From NCBI RefSeq assembly GCF_004210375.1, contig NW_027467782.1, positions 33,159,771-33,223,770 of the forward strand: DNA of 64,000 nt, in the 5' to 3' direction. The notes beneath the pieces were generated by a model, which made no database searches, was not told where the DNA came from, and was given only the letters and a program-made list of their open reading frames with translations. Source of the stretch: Tachypleus tridentatus. Taxonomy: Eukaryota; Arthropoda; Merostomata; Xiphosura; Limulidae. Positions 59,501 through 62,890 of the stretch are shown piece by piece (the stretch's first letter is position 1; every line of letters starts with the position of its first letter). The position numbers and the translations under genes were made by a program.

Positions 59501-61828
59501 TTTGTTTTTTCTTCCAGACTACACATGTTGACAGATATGGAGAAAGCAGTCTAAGTTTTTACAGGTCTCTGCCCTTCATTTCAAGGAAGCTACTCCTCAG
59601 TCAGTAGATTGAACTCCACTCTTAGAAGAGTGGAGAGGAAGAAGAAAATTGGTTCAAGTATGTGTTTCAGGTTTTACTTTTATTGCAAATAGAATATATA
59701 AAACTGCAGTCTCAAAAGCTAGGAATGATTTTTTTGTCTAATGATATTGATAATTTAACTTATAGTTTGTATACATTACTGATTATTTCTTTAAAGCTTT
59801 AAAGATACCAAATGAGATGTGAAGAGAAGAATAGAAAGCACTTATCATTCTTGTTTTAAAAAAAAAGTGTCTCATTATATATCGGGAGCAGCTACTCTAA
59901 TGATAAGAACTTCAACATTTATATCTTTGATATTGTACATTTTTTAGGTACGAGAACACATTTCTGAGTTTAAAAAACATAAATTGTTTAAAGCAGATTA
60001 TACAATATAAATAATAAAGAATCATTTAATGATCATATACACAAACGTTTTAAAATAATTAGTATACTAATAATCAAAGTCTACATTAAAACAAAGATTA
60101 AAATTTTATTAATCTAACCTTGAACAGGCACTTATAGTTCTGTTTGTCTCTCTAGAAATAATTAAAAGTAATATAGAAATGAAATTTACTGAAATACCAT
60201 GACCCAAACTTAAAGATATACCATTTTAATTATAACAACTGTTTCATTGGTTTTCATATAATATTTGTCTATTTTTACTTAATTCTTTATTTTAAAGGCT
60301 AAAATTTAGATGAATTATATTTTATGATTATAAATGTTTGTTAATTGTATTTAACTTCCCTTTAAACAGTACTTAGTAGAGGAGATCTTGAATTAGAAAT
60401 AATATTTTGTATTCATGAGTGTTTTTTTTTACTTCTTTGTTTTACAGTCCTCACTTTGTTATTAGGAACCTCTTCTTAATTTGTACCGGGTTCTCCTTAC
60501 AATAGCCAAGAACCACATTCCTGAGCAGACCAAAAAAGATTGATTACGAAATCGTAACTTGCTGGTTACAAAGTGCAAAACTTGCCAGAAAGTAGGTTTT
60601 ATTACACTGCAAATAAATTCTTGTAATCACCTCATCTGTACTGTTCCTTTAACTTTTCAGTCGATTATTAATCTGATCTATTCTTTCATTAATATCATAT
60701 AGTAACATACATTTCTCTGAAATGTGTATGGAGTATTTCAGAAGCATCAGAGAATGAGTCAATGATTTTGTTGGAGTGCTGCAGCTCATGTTGCCACATA
60801 GTTGTGCTCTGTCTAACGATTGTACATCTTGACAATATTCTGACAGCACAGTCTCCATTACAGAAGGCTCTTTCATGCAACTGTCATGTAGAAATTACAT
60901 CTGAAACTTGATAATTAGGCTTTCCAGCTCATAATCTACAGATTACAGGATTGAACCTCATCACTGAACATGTTTGCCCTCTCAGCTGTGGGAACATTAT
61001 ATATTGTGACAGTCTGTCCCACTATTCAGTCTGACAAAGGTTAGTGGTGGATGGTATTGGCTAATTGCTTTCTATATAATCCATCACTCAAAATTAGAGA
61101 AGGCTAGTGCAGATGGCTCTTGTGTAGCTTTGCATAAACATTCAACAAGGAGTCTCAGGACACCATGCTTTCTATAATTGATTTAATTTATGGGGACATC
61201 AGTTTCTCAGTGCTTGTTTTGGAAGTTTGTTAGCACAGGAATCTGTAAGTGCTGTATCTAGGTTTGTTTTTTTCATGACAATAAATGCTCTTTGTTTTAA
61301 CTCGTATATTTTTATAGCCACTTCAAGTTCTTGACATGCTTGAAGCTTTCATGTGTTCATCAACTAATCTTGTGCATATTAATAGCTTGTATTCAAGTTC
61401 ACTGCTAAAGTCCAGAACTGGTACTAGATTTGAATCATTAGAATAAATATTATATTTGATAGTAATTCATCTGATAACTGTAGAATTAGTACCATACACT
61501 AAGTGAATAATTTATTTAAGAATGAGTTGTAATTAAATTATATCATTAGATTTAACTGTTATTAAAAACTAAGAAGTATCTGTGTAATAATTAATTGCAT
61601 AATTATATTAATTATGTAATAATTAATTGCACTATTATATTGCATACATTATGATTAGAATCCATTAACTGTACAATGAATCATGTCCATTAATTTTCAG
61701 AATAGTATTTTCAACCTGTGTTTTTTAGAAGTGGTCATCAACAGAGGGCTTATAGTTGTCTGCTAGAAGCTTCAGTATTAAACATACCTAAGACATTTGT
61801 GGAAAAATCTAAGTGGCACTGGAATAAA
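2364..61828 (+). CDS. ATR: ATR checkpoint kinase gene, partial, 16 exons recognised
   Basis: ATR is a nuclear PI3K-like protein kinase that, with ATRIP, senses RPA-coated single-stranded DNA and phosphorylates CHK1. Sixteen exons were assembled by eye from conserved blocks, AG/GT borders and matching intron phases. They cover part of the N-terminal solenoid (about human residues 340-440) and then the end of the HEAT repeats and first part of the FAT domain (about human 1375-1900). About 900 residues are missing between 4,918 and 20,377. Four exons have 1-bp frameshifts (28.1, 35.1, 59.5 and 60.5 kb) and two have in-frame stops (59.6 and 60.5 kb). The first exons lie before this window and the kinase domain after it. 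Identity as ATR is firm. Whether this copy is functional is open: pseudogenised duplicate or assembly errors. Human positions are from memory and approximate. Confidence 0.9.
2812..3060 (+). repeat. degenerate tRNA-derived SINE (family 1)
   Basis: Begins with a tRNA-like head (GGTGCAGCCAAGTGATTAA) and has a body ending near cataaacaaatcaaa. The same body recurs at 60.9 kb, including a segment like CTAGCTGCCTTCCCTCTAGTC and one like GCAGATAGCCCTTGTGTAGC. I recall this SINE as abundant in horseshoe crab genomes. This copy is heavily mutated. Confidence 0.6.
3080..4570 (+). repeat. TTAA-type interspersed repeat R1, copy D
   Basis: Shares a long run of similarity with 14.52-15.85 kb (for example tttagtgtcttacatttaaac, gactagcttgga and gtacaaagaggtcatgtg), and more distantly with 12.3, 32.1, 36.0 and 37.6 kb. 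It has no coding capacity. Termini seen in other copies (TTAACCCTTT and GGGTTAA) suggest a piggyBac-like, non-autonomous DNA element. Confidence 0.6.
4251..4364 (+). repeat. 40-bp tandem repeat, about 3 copies
   Basis: Three near-identical units of about 40 bp containing gattttgttttggtggtta and ggttggttaatata lie head to tail inside R1 copy D. The last two units are almost identical, so the expansion is recent. Confidence 0.85.
4752..4918 (+). CDS. ATR: ATR exon with basic KRKR segment
   Basis: Follows a tatatatag acceptor and ends at gtgagt, 167 bp, phase 0 to 2. The peptide starts [14 protein letters not shown] and ends with a basic run (TKRKRASDD), matching the position of KRRRLSSS in human ATR, a segment with reported phosphosites near residues 428-435. 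A Tc1-like transposon begins 29 bp after the donor. The outgoing phase fits the exon at 20,377 directly, although about 900 residues normally lie between them. Confidence 0.72.
4948..6151 (+). mobile_element. Tc1-like DNA transposon, inactive
   Basis: A 1,204-bp element flanked by TA with inverted ends (CACACTACATGGCCAAAAGT on the left, its near complement on the right). The + strand carries a broken transposase: [12 protein letters not shown] at about 5,645 and [20 protein letters not shown] at about 5,868-5,925. At the first catalytic position the motif reads WSNES where D is expected. At the second it reads QHYNAP where D is expected. The final acidic residue (PAEQLW) is kept. Several frameshifts and stops show it is dead. 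It begins 29 bp beyond an ATR donor site. Confidence 0.9.
6152..8040. other. AT-rich intronic stretch without a recognised gene
   Basis: Apart from the inverted repeat at 6,529-6,577, this stretch has only T-rich sequence and chance ORFs. I looked for the missing ATR HEAT exons here and found none. Confidence 0.4.
6529..6577. repeat. perfect 21-bp inverted repeat
   Basis: Two 21-base arms (atatgattttgtatcatatc... and its exact complement) separated by a 7-base loop. The sequence can form a cruciform or hairpin. No mobile element is recognised around it. Confidence 0.85.
8560..8880 (-). repeat. R1 repeat fragment, inverted (copy H)
   Basis: The stretch containing gagtccctaattcatacaaa is the complement of a segment at about 32.35 kb in R1 copy C. 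It is followed in the opposite orientation by gggtcatgcatcaaaggcc, the R1 left end. This looks like a junction of two R1 fragments. Confidence 0.45.
8880..10110 (-). mobile_element. CR1-like LINE reverse transcriptase remnant
   Basis: On the minus strand, several reverse-transcriptase motifs occur in the right order: WKLANVT and NYGPIS at about 9,345-9,420, [11 protein letters not shown] at about 9,148-9,180, and GVPQGSVLE at about 8,983-9,013. These are typical of the CR1/L2/jockey clades, and the WKLANVTP-FKKG and NYRPISL blocks are closest to CR1-like elements. The ORF is full of stops and frameshifts. It is a different family from the jockey-like copies elsewhere in the window. Confidence 0.82.
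10559..11010 (-). repeat. LTR of deleted LTR retrotransposon (left)
   Basis: Direct repeat of 11,758-12,190. Shared blocks include taattcactgaagtt, ctataaacattactggtt, gtccaataataataatattt and acagtaaatctgtt. The two copies differ by many substitutions and small indels, so the insertion is old. Element orientation is taken from the integrase fragment between the repeats. Confidence 0.85.
11011..11757 (-). mobile_element. internal region of deleted Gypsy-type element (integrase fragment)
   Basis: On the minus strand at about 11,300-11,530, the sequence reads [19 protein letters not shown], then [19 protein letters not shown]. This matches the segment just upstream of, and leading into, the integrase zinc-binding region of Ty3/Gypsy elements that carry VLMRKWRPPDVP and VPRVYRRDILSLAHD. 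Only about 750 bp lie between the LTRs, so gag, protease, RT and most of integrase are deleted. A second short minus-strand frame (11,533-11,724) probably continues upstream through a frameshift. Confidence 0.8.
11758..12190 (-). repeat. LTR of deleted LTR retrotransposon (right)
   Basis: Partner of the 10,559-11,010 repeat, in direct orientation. For a minus-strand element this would be the 5' LTR. Boundaries are approximate because no clear target duplication was seen. Confidence 0.83.
12240..13080 (+). repeat. R1 repeat, copy B
   Basis: Matches R1 copy C at 32.7-33.2 kb: cacatcctccacatg, aggcttagcaacctatg, actagtccactaaaa, and the segment ending in tagtggttacaaggtcag. It has no open frame and lies directly right of the deleted LTR element. 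Confidence 0.6.
13140..14520 (+). repeat. pyrimidine-rich unclassified repeat (R2-like)
   Basis: A T/C-rich stretch with many short + strand frames and no recognisable domain. Its composition resembles the R2 blocks at 23.2-25.4 and 41.2-43.5 kb, but I could not align it over long distances, so membership is uncertain. No ATR exon was seen. Confidence 0.35.
14520..15846 (+). repeat. R1 repeat, copy E, with TTAA terminus
   Basis: Long similarity to copy D (3.08-4.57 kb). It ends in GAGGGTTAA at 15,838-15,846, which mirrors the TTAACCCTTT left end of copy F at 36,045. Near 14,787 it contains GGCTCGGCATGGCC, the head of a tRNA-like SINE. Confidence 0.62.
15850..16460 (+). repeat. degenerate tandem array, unit about 60 bp
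   Basis: About nine diverged units, each containing variants of ttcatgactatttga, cattataggtcttgttacat and agaaccaagaacac. Divergence between units is high, so the array is old. Confidence 0.75.
16461..17339 (+). other. intronic stretch, no recognised feature
   Basis: No conserved protein block, repeat shared with the rest of the window, or RNA gene was recognised. The frames present are short. Confidence 0.4.
17340..19385 (+). mobile_element. jockey-like LINE, internally deleted (copy 2)
   Basis: The 5' part matches 53.6-54.8 kb of copy 3 (caacaggtgttgtggacatt, catgaaaccctggtg). It includes a gag zinc-knuckle remnant at about 18,185-18,290 ([14 protein letters not shown]). The sequence then jumps at about 18,590 to the family's 3' part: RNase H and C-terminal Cys segments, ending in accaaccaactgaac. 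The endonuclease and reverse transcriptase regions are missing. Confidence 0.85.
19386..20120 (+). other. intronic stretch upstream of ATR exon at 20,377
   Basis: AT-rich sequence with no recognised gene, repeat or RNA. Confidence 0.4.
20121..20294. mobile_element. foldback (MITE-like) element
   Basis: Two arms of about 57 bp (20,121-20,177 and 20,238-20,294) are near-perfect inverted copies. For example gatattagaactttaattaa on the left pairs with ttaattaaagttctaatatc on the right. A 60-bp spacer separates them. The element sits 83 bp upstream of an ATR exon. Confidence 0.85.
20377..20512 (+). CDS. ATR: ATR exon, end of HEAT region
   Basis: Acceptor ttgtttttag, donor gtgagt. One base completes an incoming phase-2 codon, then 45 codons follow. 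[16 protein letters not shown] aligns with human GVEDSSFAYGLLMEL just after the last annotated HEAT repeat (about residue 1380). The residues before it (RLEM...) align with RLDFS of human ATR, so the next exon upstream in a normal gene should encode the GELGAIDPG region. No such exon is visible in the preceding 15 kb. Confidence 0.9.
21227..21455 (-). mobile_element. mariner-type MITE retaining a transposase tail
   Basis: A 229-bp element with inverted ends (CAGGGTGTTCAGAAAGTCAC and its complement) flanked by TA. The minus strand at about 21,327-21,400 encodes [20 protein letters not shown]. This resembles the extreme C-terminus (R-R--C---NGGHF) of a Tc1/mariner-superfamily transposase, so the element is an internal-deletion derivative. 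Confidence 0.82.
21460..22727 (+). other. ATR intron, no recognised feature
   Basis: AT-rich intron with a short GT microsatellite near 22,666-22,680. No gene or interspersed repeat was recognised. Confidence 0.4.
22728..23120 (-). repeat. R1 repeat fragment, inverted (copy G)
   Basis: The complement matches R1 copies B and C. For example aaatgtttagactaaatag here is the inverse of ctatttagactaaacattt at 12.85 kb, and the block around ttgactgtgttgtagtgg is the inverse of ccactaaaacacagccaag at 32.96 kb. Confidence 0.6.
23150..25440 (+). repeat. unclassified mid-repetitive block R2, copy 1
   Basis: Shares ordered segments with 41.15-43.56 kb: a ggtggttgaccctgaaggcac block with aataaattacagaatagggtggtgg, and a distal block with actgaaaatgtattttcaatgtacttgcc. 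No transposase, RT or recombinase motif was found, so the class is unknown. It could be a degraded LTR or DIRS-type element. Confidence 0.5.
25483..26700 (+). repeat. 37-38-bp minisatellite, about 32 units
   Basis: A head-to-tail array of a unit containing ataccttatatctttcacag and taaacacagtcacac. Some units end cacaacatactttatat followed by an extra tctttcttctatatctt. This variant recurs at about 25,575, 25,855 and 26,280, showing higher-order duplication of several units. The array lies entirely in an ATR intron and ends about 140 bp before an exon acceptor. Confidence 0.95.
26840..26988 (+). CDS. ATR: ATR exon, HEAT/FAT linker
   Basis: Acceptor ttttttgtag, donor gtatgt, 149 bp, phase 0 to 2. 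[14 protein letters not shown] aligns with human DSAAYAIQELLSIY, and [13 protein letters not shown] with LWRRFPEHVREIL. The 38-bp minisatellite ends about 140 bp upstream of the acceptor. The reading frame is intact. Confidence 0.93.
27282..27396 (+). CDS. ATR: ATR exon
   Basis: Acceptor ttatttgatag, donor gtaaga, 115 bp. The first base completes an Arg codon, then 38 codons follow. [19 protein letters not shown] aligns with human PIYLSKLGSNFAEWSASWA. It lies 293 bp downstream of the previous exon, which is close for this gene. The frame is intact. Confidence 0.93.
27397..28061 (+). other. ATR intron, featureless
   Basis: AT-rich intron without recognised repeats, genes or structured RNA. 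Confidence 0.4.
28062..28198 (+). CDS. ATR: ATR exon with 1-bp frameshift
   Basis: Acceptor taatttctcag; the donor is a weak gtttgt. The first half reads [18 protein letters not shown], then TGA follows two codons later. The conserved [15 protein letters not shown] continues in another frame and matches human VTIYLLPHILVYVLL. The 137-bp exon is one base short of a multiple of three, although both neighbouring phases are 0. The loss sits at an A-run (GTCAAAACG), so a homopolymer sequencing error is as likely as a mutation. Confidence 0.88.
28199..30386 (+). other. ATR intron, no recognised gene
   Basis: A 2.2-kb intron. I see short chance frames on both strands and no conserved protein block. 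A loosely repeated motif (gactgtgtcaaatgtctgtag-like) occurs near 29,310-29,400. Confidence 0.4.
30387..30594 (+). CDS. ATR: ATR exon
   Basis: Acceptor gggtctatag, donor gtagtt, 208 bp, phase 0 to 1. [11 protein letters not shown] matches human VYAEIMAVLKH, and [18 protein letters not shown] matches DLCQLSTQTVFSMLDHLT. This was the clearest block for identifying ATR. The reading frame is intact. Confidence 0.95.
30595..32055 (+). other. ATR intron, partly R2-like
   Basis: Mostly featureless. The segment at about 31,255-31,520 resembles the right part of R2 (a gattctagtgtcagtagatgg block, then aacatgtattttcgataatacttacc, like 43,180-43,280). A short CA run lies near 31,105. Confidence 0.4.
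32056..33640 (+). repeat. R1 repeat, copy C (longest)
   Basis: Begins at TTAATCCTTTT (32,059), then gggtcatggatcaaaggcc as in copies F and H. It continues through the segments shared with B, D, E and G (aggcttagcaactta, actagtccactaaaa, cttaaactaaacattt). It therefore links the separate R1 fragments into one family of at least 1.5 kb. There is no coding capacity. Confidence 0.65.
34470..34875 (+). repeat. degenerate tandem array, unit about 85-90 bp
   Basis: Four to five diverged units alternate a gagatgtgacccattactaag-like segment, a gacctcatgatggctgtt-like segment and a ggttctgttgttaacagaat-like segment. The last two units are closest. The array ends about 120 bp before the ATR exon at 34,996. 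Confidence 0.75.
34996..35182 (+). CDS. ATR: ATR exon with 1-bp frameshift, start of FAT domain
   Basis: Donor gtaaat is clear. The acceptor (gacaaag) is chosen because phase 1 continues the previous exon and gives [28 protein letters not shown] is followed in a different frame by [13 protein letters not shown] and LQLAFLQ, matching human DYQSVTRFLDLIPQDTLA and AYTRAVMHFESFI. A single base is missing near the T-rich CCTTTGTTTG at about 35,085, and the frame otherwise hits TAA. Confidence 0.88.
35183..35901 (+). other. ATR intron, featureless
   Basis: AT-rich intron with a short TA run near 35,822. No gene or interspersed repeat was recognised. Confidence 0.4.
35902..36007 (+). CDS. ATR: ATR exon, FAT domain
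   Basis: Acceptor ttttgtcttag, donor gtatgt, 106 bp, phase 0 to 1. [18 protein letters not shown] aligns with human [18 protein letters not shown], one of the best conserved parts of the FAT domain. The frame is intact. A repeat-family terminus (TTAACCCTTT) begins 38 bp past the exon. Confidence 0.95.
36045..36370 (+). repeat. R1 repeat left end, copy F
   Basis: Starts TTAACCCTTTCC 38 bp after an ATR donor and continues gggtcatgggtcaaaggcc, then follows copy C. The TTAA followed by CCC is the arrangement expected for a piggyBac-type terminus. A related downstream part of the family (similar to 3.35-3.55 kb) is found at 37.6-37.9 kb. Confidence 0.6.
36424..36543 (+). repeat. tRNA-derived SINE (family 2)
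   Basis: A tRNA-like head with a B-box-like GGGGTTAAATTCCCC, then a short body (tcggtagactcagcagatagcc, tttgctataagaaaa), ending in a (CA)n tail. The order of head, body and CA tail is that of a short SINE I recall from horseshoe crabs. The A box is weak and the copy is mutated, so it is not an intact tRNA gene. Confidence 0.75.
36780..37345 (+). pseudogene. coding-like island of unknown origin
   Basis: Two stretches look protein-coding but belong to no recognised ATR segment. One, at about 37,187-37,340, is open for about 50 codons with even composition ([40 protein letters not shown]). The other, at about 36,850-36,920, reads [20 protein letters not shown]. They lie in one ATR intron whose flanking exons already join in phase. 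They may be the remnant of a retrocopy. I do not recognise the family. Confidence 0.35.
37600..37900 (+). repeat. R1 repeat fragment
   Basis: Similar to R1 copy D at 3.37-3.57 kb (cataacttttatagtcttcg, caaatcagaccc, taatagaaagccaa). It may be the distal part of copy F with the SINE and coding-like island between. Confidence 0.5.
38597..38728. mobile_element. foldback (MITE-like) element
   Basis: Inverted arms of about 38 bp: tatatgtaaaaacggctggt...gagaaagc pairs with gctttctctac...agtttttacatata. The spacer contains gaagaaggtcgaaacattgt. A similar element type with gaaacgttgtc is seen at 39.6 kb. Confidence 0.8.
39614..39803. mobile_element. long foldback element next to ATR exon
   Basis: Arms of about 80 bp (39,614-39,693 and 39,720-39,803): gatgaaactttgtgga, ctactgcttgttgtgaagac and cacaagtgtagagga on the left have inverse partners on the right. 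A 26-bp loop separates them. The right arm ends 40 bp before an ATR exon. Confidence 0.85.
39844..39994 (+). CDS. ATR: ATR exon, FAT domain TPR-like repeat
   Basis: Acceptor tgtttgatag, donor gtttgt, 151 bp, phase 1 to 2. [20 protein letters not shown] aligns with human DATACYDRAIQLEPDQIIHY. The frame is intact. A long inverted-repeat element ends about 40 bp upstream, so the branch point and pyrimidine tract lie right against it. Confidence 0.93.
40261..40351 (+). CDS. ATR: ATR exon, FAT domain
   Basis: Acceptor atttttatag, donor gtaagt, 91 bp, phase 2 to 0. [20 protein letters not shown] aligns with human SEWTDELNTYRVEAAWKLSQ. The frame is intact. Confidence 0.94.
40440..40695 (+). repeat. 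tandem array, unit about 31 bp
   Basis: About eight imperfect units built on cataaatgtcttctttatt and atacttctgca, with some truncated. The array lies about 90 bp downstream of an ATR donor. Confidence 0.88.
41150..43560 (+). repeat. unclassified mid-repetitive block R2, copy 2
   Basis: Matches R2 copy 1 in order: a gaccatgaaggcttcgtcaag block and agagtagggtggtggtgctc, then a right end with ccaatgttgaaaatgtatttcg and ggtacttacctctg. Internally, a segment like tactacctggttttggact plus ttaacctaccatgtac recurs about three times (near 42,480, 42,680 and 42,920), suggesting tandem duplication inside the element. No protein domain was recognised. Confidence 0.55.
44419..44478 (+). CDS. ATR: ATR exon, 20 codons
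   Basis: A short exon, phase 0 to 0. [17 protein letters not shown] aligns with human TTWSVRLGQLLLSAKKR. The acceptor is tgtagcag, where two AGs three bases apart could add or drop one Gln. The donor is gtatga. About ten residues expected next (human DITAFYDSLK) are not found before the following exon. Confidence 0.85.
44574..44617. repeat. short perfect inverted repeat
   Basis: The arms cttaattagtaatt and aattactaattaag are exact complements around an 8-base loop, about 100 bp after a small ATR exon. It could form a stem in the pre-mRNA. It is not followed by a T-run and is not a terminator. Confidence 0.7.
45219..46340 (-). mobile_element. mariner-type DNA transposon, degenerate
   Basis: On the minus strand the N-terminal half of a mariner transposase is open from 46,292 to 45,858: a helix-turn-helix region ([25 protein letters not shown]), [13 protein letters not shown], and IIITGD at the first catalytic Asp. 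Downstream fragments in other frames contain [15 protein letters not shown] (second Asp) and [19 protein letters not shown] (third Asp region). This is the expected D,D34D order with several frameshifts. Its 3' end lies near 45,220 (ggtcaaaaagttct). The opposite inverted terminus was not found, so limits are approximate. Confidence 0.87.
46941..47130 (+). repeat. 75-bp tandem repeat, about 2.5 units
   Basis: Units begin aaatctagtcatttatttga and contain aaaataagtatgtg and tatcatagt. It lies directly beside the left LTR of the Gypsy-type element. Confidence 0.8.
47205..47850 (-). repeat. LTR of Gypsy-type element (left, 3')
   Basis: Direct repeat of 51,315-51,925 with clear but diverged similarity. 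Shared blocks include acagcata-agttc, cacagttgtatc, gttgttacaata, gtctgtgataatttca and ttatggctaaactc. The divergence indicates an old insertion. Ends are approximate. Confidence 0.8.
47851..51314 (-). mobile_element. Gypsy-type LTR retrotransposon internal region, IN before RT
   Basis: Read on the minus strand from right to left. A gag-like and zinc-knuckle-like remnant (CHCCQKSHK) lies near 50.3 kb. A protease-linker segment ([23 protein letters not shown]) spans 50,015-49,860. The integrase core follows ([18 protein letters not shown] at about 49,410-49,360, SRGVQTH near 49,250, [16 protein letters not shown] near 49,140-49,190), with an integrase-tail-like segment near 48.85-48.95 kb. Reverse transcriptase comes next ([12 protein letters not shown] near 48,580, [14 protein letters not shown] and [11 protein letters not shown] at 48,400-48,290). 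An RNase H-end-like remnant lies near 47,950. Many stops show it is inactive. Integrase upstream of RT is the Gmr1-type order, not the usual Ty3/Gypsy order. Confidence 0.82.
51315..51925 (-). repeat. LTR of Gypsy-type element (right, 5')
   Basis: Partner of 47,205-47,850, in direct orientation. For the minus-strand element this is the upstream LTR. No convincing primer-binding site or target duplication was found. Confidence 0.8.
52326..52405 (+). CDS. ATR: ATR exon
   Basis: The acceptor is taken as ctcacatag because TAG is in frame just before it. The donor is gtaatt. 80 bp, phase 0 to 2. [20 protein letters not shown] aligns with human LVRAEQIVPLSAASFERGSY, and the split Arg codon leads directly into LHML of the next exon. 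The last 40 bases plus the donor resemble the unit of the 61-bp minisatellite that begins 370 bp downstream. Confidence 0.9.
52440..52777 (+). repeat. diverged units leading into the 61-bp minisatellite
   Basis: Segments such as atcatgttcttcagtaattt, gtggattccaccatggtctc plus aagtgattgcaattg, and gatataatgttctcacgtaa resemble both the end of the ATR exon at 52,326-52,405 and the minisatellite unit. They look like older, decayed copies between the exon and the young array. Confidence 0.55.
52778..53613 (+). repeat. 61-bp minisatellite, about 13 units
   Basis: Units of 61 bp (acatggagaatggtacatat, cattgtggatatctttgaag, taattgttttaatgtctaat) are almost identical over eight or more copies. Rare 2-bp losses occur near 53,165 and 53,404, and the last units are decayed. 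The array sits 370 bp after an ATR donor and directly before the 5' end of a jockey-like LINE. Confidence 0.96.
53620..59190 (+). mobile_element. jockey-like LINE, near full length, inactive (copy 3)
   Basis: About 5.5 kb. A 5' UTR is followed by a gag-type ORF1 starting near 54,059 ([15 protein letters not shown]), with a CCHC-like region at about 54,690-54,800. An endonuclease segment lies at about 55,380-55,730 ([28 protein letters not shown]). RT lies at about 56,600-57,460 ([49 protein letters not shown], where the usual YVDD is YVND). RNase H lies at about 57,940-58,150 ([26 protein letters not shown]). The 3' tail is caaatcaaccagcc. ORF2 has many frameshifts. It is inserted in an ATR intron in the sense orientation. 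Confidence 0.9.
59518..59657 (+). CDS. ATR: ATR exon with frameshift and in-frame TGA
   Basis: Acceptor ttttcttccag, donor gtatgt. It opens [11 protein letters not shown] (human LHMLCELEHSI), then meets TAA. A +1 shift restores [18 protein letters not shown], followed by TGA and [13 protein letters not shown] (human LNWVARLEMTQ). The 140-bp length is one base too long for the flanking phases. With both a shift and a stop, this exon is the strongest sign of decay in the gene. Confidence 0.84.
60448..60591 (+). CDS. ATR: ATR exon with in-frame TAG and A-run frameshift
   Basis: Acceptor gttttacag, donor gtaggt. [20 protein letters not shown] aligns with human EPILALRRALLSLNKRPDYN, but the codon before EP is TAG. 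After ACC and six As the frame changes, and [17 protein letters not shown] resumes the match (human CWLQSARVARK). One A too many in that run explains the shift and the 144-bp length. Confidence 0.87.
60640..60885 (-). pseudogene. short minus-strand coding-like fragment
   Basis: Two overlapping minus-strand frames read [20 protein letters not shown], and then, after a shift, [16 protein letters not shown] followed by a stop. The helical, heptad-like composition and natural stop suggest the 3' end of a processed copy of a small coiled-coil protein. I cannot name the family. It lies just after an ATR exon and before a SINE. Confidence 0.3.
60905..61155 (+). repeat. tRNA-derived SINE (family 1), second copy
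   Basis: Contains tgtttgccctctcagctgtgg, tgacagtctgtcccactattc, tggtattggctaattgc, gagaaggctagtgcagat and ggctcttgtgtagctttgc. This is the ordered body of the SINE seen more degraded at 2.8 kb. The tRNA-like head is degenerate. Confidence 0.75.
61729..61828 (+). CDS. ATR: ATR exon, last in window
   Basis: Acceptor gtgttttttag, donor gtaaat, 100 bp, phase 2 to 0. [17 protein letters not shown] and KSKWHWNK align with human AGHHQTAYNALLNAGES and RAKWLWSK in the FAT domain (about residue 1900). The frame is intact. The rest of FAT, the kinase domain and FATC are not in the window. Confidence 0.93.
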
Positions 61829-62890
61829 GTAAATATAAATCTCAGTGGTAATATTATTTTGTAATTATTAAAGCAGATACTGTTCTTATTTGTTTGTAAG
61901 ACTTTTGATAAAATTATTTAAAGTACCTCTTTTTAATATTTTTGAAATGCCAAAATTGTGAAATTGGAAGCTCCAGGATTTTGCTGTGATTTAAAATTTT
62001 TGAACTATTATGTTATAATGTAGTAAATTTGAAAATTATTAATTTATAAATGTCACTTTTTTAAACTTTGAAACTGTTAAATTATGAACATTGTATGTTC
62101 TAAATGTATACATTTGGAAGTACAAGATTCTGGAACTTAAAAGCATTAAGAATTTAACCTTGGAAGTGAAAAATTTTTATATTTGAGGCAGTAAAAAATG
62201 TTCTCTCATCAAACACCATAACATTTGGTATTTCTAAACTGTAATATTTACTTTGAATCTGAGTTTTTGTGAAGATTAAAATGATGAATTTGTAATTAAC
62301 AAAAATGTTACAGCAGTCTATTTATTTTGGCACTTTACTGGCAAATTTTAGTGTTTAGTTATAACAGTTTTCTGTCGACTTGCATTTTTTGAACTAATAG
62401 TAAATAAATAAATTTTATTTATGCATATGATTGTTATCTCAAATTAGAACCACATCAGTGCAGTATTAGTATCTTATACCTCTTAAAAAAGAAACAATTA
62501 GTTCAAATGTGAGTTGCATTACATCAAAAATAAAATTTCCAAAATATATTTATATCTTCTTACCTTACAGTTATTATTCAGCTGCTATGGTTTCTTTTCC
62601 TTTGTCCATCTAAGTATAGGTCTGATTTTTTTTCTCCCTTGCTCCAGTGTTTTATTTCACCTTTAAATCTATCTCATTACACTTTTCACCTACATCAATG
62701 TGACCTCTGTTTTAAAACTGTATATAAGCATTTCTTAACAGGTGCATGTAGTACAGTTGTTGAAGATATTTTATGCATTTTTTTCAGGTTATATATTTGA
62801 CTTTCGTGAAGTAAAAAAAAAATTGTTTGGTATGTACGTTTACAGCTTGAATTCATGAATTAATGTATCCAGCATGGAAACAAATTAGGC
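61829..62890 (+). other. ATR intron, featureless
   Basis: AT-rich intron following the last ATR exon in the window. No gene, RNA or shared repeat was recognised. Confidence 0.4.
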
